Assembly: GCA_002794775.1 (NCBI GenBank) | Contig: NBAY01000106.1 | Location: 31,408 to 95,407, forward strand | DNA from: Porodaedalea pini | Lineage: Eukaryota; Basidiomycota; Agaricomycetes; Hymenochaetales; Hymenochaetaceae | Direction: 5' to 3' | DNA: 64,000 nt | Shown here: positions 42,475-53,662 of the stretch, in pieces | Position numbering within the stretch: position 1 is the stretch's first letter | Layout of the letters: each line of letters begins with the position of its first letter | The notes under the pieces: generated by a model | Told to the model about the DNA's origin: nothing | Seen by the model: only the letters and a program-made list of their open reading frames with translations | Databases searched by the model: none | Program-made: the position numbers and the translations under genes

Positions 42475-43960
42475 CGCTGGAGAAAGCTTCTTCTCATCTG
42501 CAGGGGACCTCTTCGTCGCTGTCTTCTTCCCTCCAGCTGTTGCCGCAGATGAAATTAATCGAATTGAATTCGCCAACGGTGACTTTCGAATGACGGACGT
42601 CTTGTTCGCTGTTGTTTTCGTAGGTACTGTAGTAATGGGCGACACCTTCCGTGTGCGAGATGCTGAGCTTATCGTACTAATTGGCGCCGCATTAGTTTCA
42701 GAGACGCGACGCGGCCGTCCTTTCGGTAGCGCAGGCGCCCGCGTTTGCGGAGATCTTGAGGTTCCGGTGCTGTGCATCGAGGTCGTCGACGTGGTCGAGA
42801 CTTTTCTCGACCGAGTAACAGAGTCGCGCGGAGTCATATTCTCGCGAGCCGTCTTGAATGTAGACTCGCGTGTTGAAGCCCCGCTCCTGCTGCTGGACAT
42901 TGACACATTCGGTCGCGAGGATGTTGGTCGCAAAGGCAGATGAGGTGGACAGGATAGCGAAAGCGGTGTTCAAATCATATGAACGGTTGCTGAAGCTGAG
43001 CGTGCCGGTGTATAAGTATCCCAAGGTAAAGTACAGTGCTGGAGGAGTGAAGGGAGGCGAGGGAAGGCGAAGGGTCGTGAGCTTGCCGGGAGCAGGGGTA
43101 TTCTTGAGATCATAAGTGATGAGTTGATCGTAGAAATATGGCGCACGCGTTACAAGAACGAATCGATGCGAGCAGAAGACAGCGGTCACCTCTTCTTCAT
43201 TGGAAGGAGCACCTACTGTTGGCATATCGCTGCGTAGTTCAATGCAAACGTCAGAATACAGACGAGACCTCCACAAGAACACAAGGTCCTTCCGAAGCTT
43301 GTCGACGCGCACCTCTTCTACATCGGCATCGCCTTCCGGGCCCTTCTCATTCGCATCGAACAAAAACTCAAAAGCATCTCCAAATCCCCTTCCTGTATAG
43401 AGACACTCGAGCTCGTTGGTGAATAGCACGGTATTATGGTTGAGAGATATGCGCGAGAGGGAGCCGATTGCAGAGGACGCAGGGGAGATAGGTCAGAGCT
43501 GGGAAGGTGAAGTGGAGCGCATGGAGGCCGGGTAGGGGAACTCAACGCCAAGGTTTTGAGAGAGTGCAGATGTCGTCGGCATTGGAAGAGACGGTGTCTG
43601 AGAGGCAGCGAAAGGAAGTGGGGATGCGATAGGTGCTGGGCAGAATGTGAAATAGCGTGCTTGGAAACCGGGTGGTGCAGGAGCATAAACGATAGCTAGC
43701 ATTTGTTAGTCTCAAGGACAGGTGGTAGGTTCTGCGCTTGTGCCCACCTTTATGTCCCCAACCCTCCGAGTCCGCGTTGCTGCCTTCGTCCATTGCGTCC
43801 TCATCCAGTAGATCCCAGATGACGTCTGGGAAGTGATCTTTCATGCGATGAAAGAGTGATTGGAGGTCCTCTTGCCATGCTGTCGTCGACCTTTTTGTTG
43901 CCTCGAGCAGTGCGGGTGGGCAGGCAGGCAGCTGTGACGGGACGGCTACGGTGAGAAGCA
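42475..43960 (-). pseudogene. BTB part and linker of the BTB/CAP-Gly gene, copy 2
   Basis: The N-terminal exons absent from copy 1 are here: WQEDLQSLFHRMKDHFPDVI, an intron, then APAPPGFQARYFTFCPAP, then ELECLYTGRGFGDAFEFLF. The BTB domain follows (SRLYSDVCIELRSDM, FCSHRFVLVTRAPYFYDQL, FTLGYLYTGTLSFSNRSYDL). It is cut after NTAFAIL, and the frame passes directly into the Ser/Thr-rich linker (QQERGF, then in another frame MSSSRSGASTRESTFKTAR). About 1.6 kb of BACK and linker present in copy 1 is therefore missing. A TGA at 43492-43494 lies in the N-terminal exon, again explained by CGA to TGA. The linker ends at the RPB1 junction at 42474. Confidence 0.8.
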
Positions 43961-44286
43961 GTGATGTAGTGTGATTAAGAAAAAAGTAGAGAAATCCCAA
44001 GAGAAATTTGAAGGAGACAATTCAGCTCAAGTGTACCTCCCACTGAGGAACATATGAGGGAGCGAAGCGAGTGTCTTTGCTGCAGCGAAACGGACTCGTC
44101 GACAACCGCAAGTCTGCTGAGGTTGGAGATCACATGTTGGCACTGTCGTCAACTCTGCTTTCGACCGTTTTTTAATTCAAGTAGGCCACTTTATTTTACA
44201 AAAAATACATAGACAGATAGAGAATTGTCTGAAGTTTTTTTAAATGCTTCAAGCTTGAGAATTGGATGGTTGAATAAAATAAAATA

Positions 44287-45803
44287 AGGTATGCAAAAGT
44301 TAAACTCGACAAGCTGATGTCACGTCACAGTCACAGACCCTGAACCACTCGCTTACCCCATTAGGAAGGACCCTAGTGCGAAAATCGTGAGTTCAGAAAA
44401 TCAAATTGTTTTGTAGATTCCCTGCATGATCACTGTAGGACTTCAGGTACAGTTGTTCAGTATTTTCTGAGTTATTATCACTACCAGCATGCTCAATTTG
44501 TCTTTGTGAGCTATAGTACAGTATCAATTTTGTAAGGTAGACGAAAGTTAAACTCGACAAGCTGTGACGCGTGTGGCGCTAACCTCACTTGCCTAATCTG
44601 GCTTCACACAACATCGACGAAACTGCCTCGTCAACTGGACACAAGATCAAAATTGAGCCTCACAGAGTTGTTGGGGTTGCATTTACCTACAAACCTGTGT
44701 TTTTAAAATTTAGAAATAATAACTTTTGATGATTTTATAAGAAGAAAAAAGTTTTTTTGTTGCAAATGCATCAGATTTTACTTTGCAACAATCTGATGAA
44801 ATTTTGAAATTTTGACCACGGAAGTTTGGCCGCTCTCGGCTAATTCTCTATGACAAATAACTTTCTTTTATAGTAGTTTTAGACAATTACTAATTGTGCA
44901 TATCCTCAGCATTTTCTCCCCTTCAACACTGCCTTGCCACAAAAAAGCACTATGCCACACCATTCAAACAAGGATTACAAGGATAGACCTAATAATGAAA
45001 AGGAGATGGAGCAGAACATAAAAATTTGCCTTGACCAAATCCCTTTGGAACTATTCAAACAGTGTGTTTTTATTTATTTACCAATTACCAGTTCAAGACA
45101 TTGATATTTATTTAGCTTTGCTAACCGCTCAGAGCGGTTCATGGATTGTTACCATCATGGATTGAATGGGAAACAGGCACAGTGGGCAAACAAAAAATAC
45201 CATGGCCACAGAACACTACCAGATAGATTTATGACAGGGATGGAGGTTCATGGAATATAACAAATGTATTTCTCATTCTACAACAGCTAACAAAACTTTT
45301 CAAATTTTTGACCTCACGATTTTGGCCGCTAGGGTCCTTCCTAATGGGGTAAGCAAGGGGTTCAGGGTCCGTGACAGTGATGTGACATCAGCTTGTCGAG
45401 TTTAACTTTCGTCTACCTTAGCAGTGCAGAAGAATTGCTAAGCATGATTAATAATAAAGAGAACCTACTATATTTGGAACATATTAATCATATAAAATTA
45501 GCCAAGAGCGCGAAAATTGATGGGTGAAAATTTCAAAAATCTGCCAGAGTACGGTACAATTAAATATGGGGCATTTGGCACAAAAAAGACTTTTGTAAAA
45601 TAAGTCATCCAAAAATCTATTTTTCAAAAATTTAAGACCACAGAAATGTAGACAACAACTGTCCCAACAGTTCTGTGAGGATTGTTTGTAAATTTGTGCC
45701 CAGCTGAAGATGTTGTTTTGTCGACATCGAGTGAAGCCAGATTAGGCAAGTAAGGTTAGCGCCACCCACGTCACACCTTGTCGAGTTTAACTTTCGCATA
45801 CCT
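44287..45803. mobile_element. TIR element with TA target duplication, containing a second one
   Basis: Outer ends are AGGTATGC...GCATACCT with TA on both sides (44285-44286, 45804-45805). Copy 1 at 13847-13848 has the uninterrupted site with a single TA, which proves the insertion. The shared terminal repeat is about 30 bp (GTTAAACTCGACAAG inside it). Beyond it the two ends differ. The interior, AT-rich with no transposase frame, is non-autonomous. Without the nested element the outer one would be about 631 bp. Confidence 0.9.
44535..45418. mobile_element. nested, reversed relative of the TIR element
   Basis: Ends AGGTAGAC...GTCTACCT with TA on both sides (44533-44534, 45419-45420). Its left subterminal sequence (GTGACGCGTGTGGCGCTAAC) matches the right end of the outer element. 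Its right subterminal sequence matches the outer left end (GACCCTGAACC, TTACCCCATTAGGAAGGACC). The inner element is therefore the same family inserted in opposite orientation. Confidence 0.85.
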
Positions 45804-46407
45804 TATGTCAATGAAGAAAGTGAGCACTGTACAGCCACAAAAGCAGTGAACAACTTCATCGCCACTGCTCAATTTAGCAGAAAAGGGGTCCAAAATTAAC
45901 ATATATGGTATGCCATCAGCTTATAAAAGCTGACAAAACCCCAAATTGGGGACTTTATCTTTGCCCACAACAAAAGACGATACTTCGTAAACTCAGTAAT
46001 CGTAATCGATGTGAAAAGAACTACTTGCATCTGTGATGTCTTGAACAAGTCATTATTTGTGAAAATGACAGTCAACTCACACATCATACAAGAAATGAGC
46101 ATGAAAGTCCAGGCCCTATTATACACAAGAGTTGGTAGACATGGCAGCTCTCGATTGGCGGCATGAGACAAGGCACAGAAGAAAATAAGAAGGGAAAGTA
46201 AACTAGAAGAGGTTCAAGGAGCGGATAAATCGTTGATTCAGAGGGAAACAGAGAAGAGGAGGCAGAAAGAACAGAATAGACAAGAACGAAAGACACGAAA
46301 CACGGGAGCCCTTCCCCTTCACTACCCATTCACTATGCTTTCATGCTCACGCGCCAGGTCATAATTCTCTTTTCCATCGTGGATGGATATACAATTCGAA
46401 TTGCGGT

Positions 46408-48327
46408 CTACGCACGACGCTTCCAGTTCAGATGCATGAGACATTCCGCGTCATGGTCATCCCACGGGTGCTCGACCTCTACAGCGCGGATCAGTGCCTT
46501 CGCCACCGGTGAGCGTGGGCGTGCATCGACTGAAAATGATTCGGGGTGGCTGCATTCCCATTTGTCATTTCCTTATCAAGAAAAGCAGGAAATACAACGC
46601 ACGTGATAGTTCCCGCGACCCAGCCCTTCCCCTCTCCGACGCTGACTTTACTCAAGTCTGTGCCAGCCGCCGAGCGTATATCGAGCGCGGCGACGCTCAT
46701 CGCCACGAACATGAATAGACTTGTGTCTGCGAGCTCGCGACCAGGGCATGCGCGTCTGCCGAAACCGGACACATACTCACGTACATCACGCTCCGCACCC
46801 ATAGTTGCTGCGTGCCGAGCGAAAGAACCCGTCTTTGCACCAAGAGTCGATGATGATAGGGACGGGGAGGTAGGAGAAGATGGAGAGGAGGATGCCGCGA
46901 GGAAGCGCTCGGGGCGGAACTCGAAAGGTGAGTCATATACAGATGGGTCGTGCGCGTATTGCCTGGGTTGAACTTCAGTTACCAAGCCGTAAAAGAGCGC
47001 AGAATGACGCACCAGATATTAGGCATAACAACCGAGCCCTTCGGAATGTTGAACCCTTCATACATGACGTCCTCCGAGTTGACATGCGGCAGACCCATAG
47101 GTGCGACCGGCGCCCAGCGGAGCACCTCCTTGCACAGAGCGTTCACATACGGCAAACTCTCCCTGTCCGAAAAACCGGGGAGACGCGTGCCGCGCGTAAC
47201 AGAGTCGATCTCTGTCTGTGCCCGAGCGAGAACATGTGGGTGAAGTAGCATTGCAAGGAAGAAAGCCTGAATTGCGCTGACGGTCGTGTCCGCGCCGCCG
47301 GTATACAAGCTACTTGCGCTCCACTTGATTGCATGCTCCCGCTCTGGACTCAGCATGCCCGTTCCATCCTTGTCATACTTCTCAAGGAGCGCAGACACGT
47401 AGCTCGGCTCAGCCGCGCCGCTCGCGACCTGCATCTTGACGAACGCGAACGGCTTCTCGACGAGCTCCGTTACGGTCTCCTTGAAATGCTTTGCGGTCGC
47501 ATGAAAGGATCGAGCACCAGGGAAATACTTTGGAAGGTGGCGTAAGAATGGGAGGACGTCGACTAGGAACGCACCCGGCTGGGCGGCCATACTAATCTGC
47601 GAAATGCCCTTGTCCGCAAGGGCATGGAGTGGGTCGCGGCCGGAAGGCTCAATAGTGTAACCGTACGCCATGCGCAGGATGATCGCGCCTGCAGAGGTCT
47701 GAACGTGTTTCGGAAGCTTGGAGGTGTCGTTGAGGACGCGCAATAGGAAGCGACGTGTCTCAACTTCGATGAGCGGGTGGAATTTCGCGATGGAGGCGGG
47801 CGTGCCGAGGATCTAAACAACAATGAGTGCCCTGCACTTTTGGCATTCAAGTATGCCACTCACTTGATGTAACTCGCGTCTGAACAGCCTGAACGCATCT
47901 CCGTAACGCTGCAAGGCGAGAGTGTTCTCCCATCCACACATCTCGCCACCTTGAAAATAGGATGAATCAGGACGTGAAGTTGGGAATATGCCTGTGAAAA
48001 CGTACCGAACACGATCCGGGGCCTGTCGCTGAACACCGCGCTCCGCTTCTCGAAGAGGGCTGCTGCTGCTGCTGGGTCATGCAGTGCGACGATGTGCGTA
48101 CCAAAGACGCTCAGATGCGAGAGCGCGCCGAACTCTTTTGCTTGTGCGGACCAGCCGAGCCATGCGCGGCCTGTGGGGACGTCAAGGAGGTTGCCTATGA
48201 GCAGTTTGGGGGCGGGACCGGGAGGAAGAGGAGTGGTAGTGCGTGACAGACGACGTATGAGTCGACGGAGGAAGACGAGACCAACGGCTGCGAGTAGAGC
48301 GTCGGCGGCGTAGAGGAGGACGGACAT
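46408..48327 (-). CDS. cytochrome P450 monooxygenase
   Basis: Five exons joined in phase: 48327-48006, 47949-47864, 47812-47013, 46962-46603 and 46549-46408, giving about 569 residues. The N-terminus is a membrane anchor (LLYAADALLAAVGLVFL) followed by a Pro-rich hinge (PLPPGPAPKL). The I-helix has YTGGADTTVS. The K-helix ExxR is in KEVLRW, the PERF-type motif is FRPERFL, and the heme loop SGFGRRACPG carries the cysteine ligand. The C-terminal exon gives HPESFSVDARPRSPVAKALI, which fits the usual P450 end. It likely sits in the ER membrane and oxidises a small molecule with a reductase partner; the substrate cannot be told. I chose ATG 48327 over 48405 because a TATA-like sequence lies between them. 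Confidence 0.92.
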
Positions 48328-48370
48328 TGTGGGCGGGGATGAAGTTGCAATAGCAGGTGGCACAGGCGGG

Positions 48371-48377
48371 ATATAAA
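48371..48377 (-). promoter_or_regulatory. TATA-like sequence upstream of P450
   Basis: TTTATAT on the minus strand, about 45 bp upstream of the chosen P450 start. Weak evidence by itself. Confidence 0.3.
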
Positions 48378-48419
48378 GGACGGGCGGGGAAGGAGTACTT
48401 AGCAAATTACGTACGATCG

Positions 48420-51172
48420 TCTGCTAATTGGAATATCGACTCGGATTGCTAATTCTCAATATTAATCTCATTTCAATCTCCTCCGCCTTTCATCTTGAAA
48501 CATCGCACTTAATCCACAGTAATTTGTATCTTTCGACAGCGAGGACGACCGCGGCCCCACTGAGCAGGGAACGACACTCTGGCGCAGAACATCAGAAGAA
48601 GACGGTAAGTTTTGAGGAATCTGAGCAGCCCGCCCTTCCGTCTGGACACCTGCGGGCCTGTCAAATGCCGTTTGGATGAAATCGCCATAATGAATCGTGT
48701 TTCGGGCACGTTACCTTGGTTGCAGTCTCCAGATCCTTTCCTCTCTTCCTCCATGGCTCATATAGCGTCTCCGCAGCGAGGAGAACACGATGGGAAAAGA
48801 CAGACTTAGAGTGGTGTTAGCGACTGATCCGATCTCGGACTTCGAACCTTACGGCCGTCTCCGTTCATTTGCATTCAGTTCGTGGAGGTTTCTTTCTTGC
48901 GGATTTGAAGGACGTCAGTTACAGATTCGATATGATGGCTGTCCGCGTACCTTCTCCCTCTTGATCCATAGCACCGACTAGAGTTTCCCGCTCGCACATT
49001 TCAAAGCCTGATAAAGCAGAATACTGAAAGAGCCTCGGTGATAGTGGTGTTCAAAAGTCGAAAGGAAAGCCTCCGCAATTCAAAATTAATCGGCAGTCAG
49101 CAAGTTGTCGAGCGAACTGATCCGTACGATCAGCCTGCACACTCAATATTAATGTCAGTCCCAACTCGAAGACATATCGCGCAAGTTCCTAGCGCAGCAC
49201 GGTTCCCAGAAGATGCTGGAGAAATAAGCAACGACTGGGCCTCCTACTGTCAGCCCCGCCTGTCCGTCCAGCTTCCTATCATTCTCAATTGCCTCCGGCA
49301 GCTTCTTTGTTCTGTGCTCGTGAACATGATTCACGAAGTGCCAGGCCTGTGGCCTTCGACAAAAAAAATCGAGAGCGACAGCTTCTTGAGCTCTTCCATA
49401 TTCCGTTAGTATGTCTCTACATCCAGTCCAAACTCTCTTGGCACTCAATACCTGTTCAGTGTTCTTGTGTATTCGAAAGAATCTGCACTTGTTTCTGGTA
49501 AAGGGTCACTTAAAACCTTAGGAGTGATTTAGAATCTATGGCACTCCGATCGTAATCTGAGGTAAGAGTCGCAGCAAAGTCCTCCAAGGGGCGGTCGCTG
49601 ATATTTTAGCTCCCAATGGGGCGCCCTTTGCGTACCTCCGGAAGATACATCTCGCAAATGCCACGGTGCACAGCGTAAATATTAATGAAGGACAACTTGC
49701 ACTCAGTGGTAAGACCTTGGACATGTGTTGCATTTACGCTGAATGGGGAAGGTAAATGCTATTAATAAAGCGACGACGGCTTCTATGTAAGGTTACACCG
49801 TTTTGTCGCAGCAGTGTAGTGGCAAGTTCTCTATGCGGTTTTGCCATTGCATTCCGTAGTGAACCCCTCGGAGTTACTTGATCACAAACACTGTAAAGCA
49901 AATTCTTGCTGCTATATGCTAACGGCGAGCAATTGAGCTTGTCTCGGATATTCATTTACTTCCGGTGCCTTTCTTTTTGTAAATTTTATTCATATGAGAT
50001 ACAACAGGCTTACTAGGCACTTCAAAAGTGATTTATATACAGAACAGATTTATTTTGTGCGTAGCAGAGAAATAAAGATACATAGAAGTAATCGCCGATC
50101 AAGGATAGCTGAACCGATACAAAGGGCGCGCACATTACTCACGGACCATGCGATGTCACCGCAGTACTCGTCCTGCCCCAACATGCTCTGATTGGGTTGT
50201 AGCTGAAGACATTGTGAGTCAGGTAAGGGCCAGAAATGTCCACAGCTTTTTTTATCGATGGAGAAGTCGCGGATACCACAGTGAGTTTCTTCAGAAAATG
50301 GTTCATGAAATATAAGTCGCTCACTCTGAATATAAAATGTTATGTATAGTATGCCCACCTTGCATTAGACACAGAAACCCCTAAAATTCACTGGCTTACG
50401 TCCGCGTCGGAATACATGTTTTAAATGGCTTCAATTCGAGACGTGGGTGAAGTATGTCTGGCTCAAATACATATACAAGGGAACAGGTCGACTTGATCAT
50501 ACTGCAGCTTCTCGGATCTTTGGCGAATCTTGACCTTGACTATCTGAGTTGCTAGGGTAGCCAAGTGTTATCCTTCATGCAGATCTAGAGTGTGATGCGT
50601 CGGATGGTCAATGAAATGATGGCGCTGCCGAAGTGTACTTTTTTTATCCGTGATGAGAGCGAGTTTTCAGATGTCAGTGCAGTCCTTTTGGAGCACAGCA
50701 GAACCTCCGCAAAGACGACCTGAGTAGCTTGCTCATTTTCAGTGGACTGAGAAGTTCTCTTGCATTGAATGGCATGAAAATCGAATTGCGAAGGGTGTGG
50801 CAGTAGCAAAGACGTGCCTCAGACACGTCAGTTATGTCGACGATTTCATTCGTGCGAATCCTCCTCTGACGCATACCACCATGACTCTCAACAACATATC
50901 TACCCAGCTACTCAGCTTCCTCTCGACACGATCATGAATGGGCGCAGTGGGTGCCTTCCATTTTCAATAGGCGCCAACGACGCAGGCCTGCTATGACGTC
51001 GTGTTGATCTTGCTTGTCTCCCCATCGCACGGAACTCGACATGCATGCGAGCCCCGAAAACATATCTCCACTTAGCATAAAGATTAGCCGCAACACAGCG
51101 TGACGTCGTCCCAGTCCTGCACCTTATAACGCCCATCCTCTCGCCTCCAATTCGAGCTTCCCATCTATACAC
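48420..51172. other. long intergenic region, no gene recognised
   Basis: About 2.7 kb between divergent P450 and SDR genes. Short frames only (the longest about 120 codons near 49038), without recognisable domains or consistent intron borders. Confidence 0.5.
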
Positions 51173-52329
51173 ATGTCTACTGCGATTCGCTCATCATTCA
51201 CCTTGAGGTCTGCCATTTGGTGCGCGCGACCCAGTGTGAATACACCTCGCTGCATCTCACCCACTAGCACGGTATCCTCGTCTACACGCCGTACATTCAC
51301 TAGCACGCCTGCAGCGCATCTTCCCAAGAGCCAGTCCTTCTCCCCGCTGCACCCTCTCGGCGTCGAAGCCGCCCTCCGTGCCGCATCTGACCCGTCCTTC
51401 AAGCCCGCGCCGACGCTTCTCCAGAAGGAATTCTCTCTTGCCAACCGCGTCGCTATCGTCACCGGTGCCCACCAGGGTCTGGGTCTCGAAATGGCTGAAG
51501 CGCTCGCTGAAGCAGGTGGCACAGTGTACTGCCTCGATCTCTTTTCCGAACCCGACTCCACATTTCGCGCCACCCAGACTTATGTCTCCCGCCTGGGAAT
51601 TGAGGGTGCACGCCTCGAATACGCACAGGTGGACGTTACCGACCAAGAGGCGGTATGGAACCTTGTTGAGAAGATCGCGGAGAAGGAGGGTCGGATGGAT
51701 GCGTGCGTTGCTGCTGCAGGAATCTTACGGGGCAAGGACTGCCTTGAGTACCCTGCGGACGAGTTCGACAAGCTACTAAAAGTCAACGTGAACGGCGTGT
51801 TTCATACTGCGCAAGCCGCCGGACGACAAATGGACCGTCTTGGGACGAAGGGTAGTATTATTCTAATTGCGTCAATGTCCGGCAGCATAACGAACAGGGT
51901 GCGTACTTGCTCTTTCTCGCTTTCACTCTCTTTATGACGCGTGAGATCATTTTACGTAGGATCAGCACTGGGTTGCGTACAATACATCAAAGAGCGCGGT
52001 ACTTCAAATGGCGCGTAGCATGGCGTGCGAACTCGGCCCAAAGGGCATCCGCGTTAACTCGCTCTCGCCAGGGTACATCTATACTGCGTACGTCCCTTTA
52101 TCTTCATTCCTTTTTATCGTTTGACGATCGTCACCGTGTTTCCAGCTTGACGCACAACTTCCTGCACTCTCGGCCTGATGTACTAGCTAAATGGTCCGAC
52201 CAGAACCCGCTGGGCCGTCTCGGTCGGCCGGACGAGCTGCGCGGTGTGATCGCCTGGCTTGCGAGCGACGCGAGCTCCTTCTGCACTGGCTCCGACATCC
52301 TCGTCAGCGGTGGTCAGCACGCGTGGTGA
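51173..52329 (+). CDS. short-chain dehydrogenase/reductase (classical SDR, polyol/sugar-reductase-like)
   Basis: Three exons, 51173-51898, 51960-52087 and 52146-52329, in phase, about 345 residues. An N-terminal extension rich in Ser, Thr and Arg (STVSSSTRRTFTSTPAAH) resembles a mitochondrial targeting peptide. The NAD(P) fold starts VAIVTGAHQGLGLEMAEAL (TGxxxGxG). D-V-T and AAGIL (NAG variant) follow, then the catalytic serine (IILIASMSGS). The active site YNTSK spans the second exon, and the C-terminus is the usual DILVSGGQHAW. The layout resembles fungal sorbose/xylulose or arabinitol-type reductases, but the substrate is not certain. Intron 1 is 61 bp and intron 2 is 58 bp. A TTATAA lies about 50 bp upstream. 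Confidence 0.93.
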
Positions 52330-52865
52330 TCGAGGACTTGATTTGATTTCAGAACCGTCGTCGGTGAATGGCCAACAATGAGCTCAGCTGATTCATTATT
52401 CATGAACAATATTAATGGAACTCTCACTTAATACTGTATATTTTACTGCTGTCGCACGTCTACCATCCCACGTTCTCATTCTGCAATCCTCACTGTATGC
52501 ACGACTAGATTACATGTTTCGTACCAGTAGATGTAGCATAGATGCGTTAATCCTCATCCTTTCAAGTATAGTAACTGTTATCATAACCAACATTAATGTT
52601 GTCTTGCTTTACATACATGTGTATGTAGACTGAAACCTAAGGACTAGTATGATGAAGCCAAAGAAAGAACGCGTCGTCATTCATTTCACTGACATGATAA
52701 AGTTAAGAGATCAAGCACATCAGAGTAGTGCTGAAGACTGTGAAGTGTATCTGTGAGAGTCACTTACCAAACATGCCCAAGCTTAGAGACGCGTCTCTGC
52801 GGCACGCGACGGCACGTCTTGAGCAGCCGACGCGCCTGTCTCACACTTGAATTTGAACAAGCAAC
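52330..52865. other. intergenic between SDR and MCP1-like genes
   Basis: AT-rich, no supported gene. It must hold the SDR 3' end and the promoter of the next gene. Confidence 0.5.
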
Positions 52866-53662
52866 ATGTCTTCCTCGTCGTCGAACAGCGCATCGTTTCG
52901 AAAGACTCTCGTCCCGTACCTGACGAAGGCATCCCACATACCGGCGCCCTTCATTTCAGCCTTTCTACTTGTTCATCTCTCTGCACCACTTGTCGCGAAT
53001 ATTGGCGGTGCATCGCTCTCCTCATCGGTCATGGTACGTCAGCTCAACTTTCCCTTCTTTCGTACTCAGTTAATCACTGCACTCCGGTTTAGCTCCTTGG
53101 CCGTGAATACTACCAAGGAGCACCGCGCGAGCTCCTCCTTCTCTTCGGACCTCTCGGTCTGCATGTCTCTGCAGCGATTCTCAAGCGTCTGCTCTCCCCC
53201 TACCCTCCACGTCCCTTACGCTCTCTCCTAAGCACTGCAGGTTATGCCGCTCTCGGACTCCTTCCCATTCACGTTCTCATCCACCGTGTCTATCCCAGCG
53301 ACCCAACATCACCCATTTCGTCCATTGGCCCTGCACAGCTCGACTTCACCTTCGTCCAGCACGCACTTCAAAAGTGGCCTGTTCGTAGCGTGCTTATGTA
53401 TGGTGCTCTTGCAGGATCTGTAATCCTTCACATGCTGGAGGGCTTCGCTCTTCTTTCTGACCTCTACGGAACGCAGGACGGTTCACCGAAACGATGGGAA
53501 AAGAGCAGAGTACGGACACGCAGGATTCTAGGAACGGCCGGCATAATAGCAGTGACGGGTAGCCTCTACGCGCTTTGGGAAGAGCCCCTAGGTATACCGC
53601 TTCCATCCCTTCTTGCTCGGTTCGACGCGATCTTGGGTAAATCGATCGTATATCGCCTATGA
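52866..53662 (+). CDS. MCP1: MCP1-type mitochondrial transmembrane protein
   Basis: Two exons, 52866-53033 and 53093-53662, with a 59-bp intron, 245 residues. The sequence begins with a Ser-rich head, then a hydrophobic helix with SHIPAPFISAFLLVHLSAPL. LLGREYYQ and ELLLLFGPLGLHVSAAILKR follow. The middle has YAALGLLPIHVLIHRVYPSD, and later MYGALAGSVILHMLEGFALL and a last helix RILGTAGIIAVTGSLYALWE. The repeated helix pairs with H-V-x-x-x-I-x-x-R and H-M-x-E-G motifs fit the MCP1 membrane domain. The yeast protein is in the mitochondrial outer membrane and can bypass loss of ERMES lipid contacts. It is shorter than yeast Mcp1. Identification rests on motif pattern. Confidence 0.75.

Larger units (their letters stand above)
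38492..46003 (-). other. composite of captured gene pieces, copy 2 (BTB-RPB1-eIF4G-PRP8)
   Basis: Four host-gene pieces lie in one orientation with retained introns. The right end at 46003 and the BTB-RPB1 junction are shared with copy 1. The eIF4G and PRP8 parts have no counterpart in copy 1. The 45806-46003 and 44110-44286 flanks match copy 1 at 13651-14000, interrupted by an inserted TIR element. Confidence 0.85.

Noticed and set aside
38100..46003. Helitron as the carrier of the gene pieces
   Set aside because: I looked for a 5' TC end and a 3' hairpin followed by CTAG-type end at the shared boundaries and found no convincing set. There is no Rep/helicase sequence. It remains possible but unsupported.
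48600..50900. Several 60-120 codon frames between P450 and SDR
   Set aside because: No family motifs, no consistent splice borders, overlapping frames on both strands.
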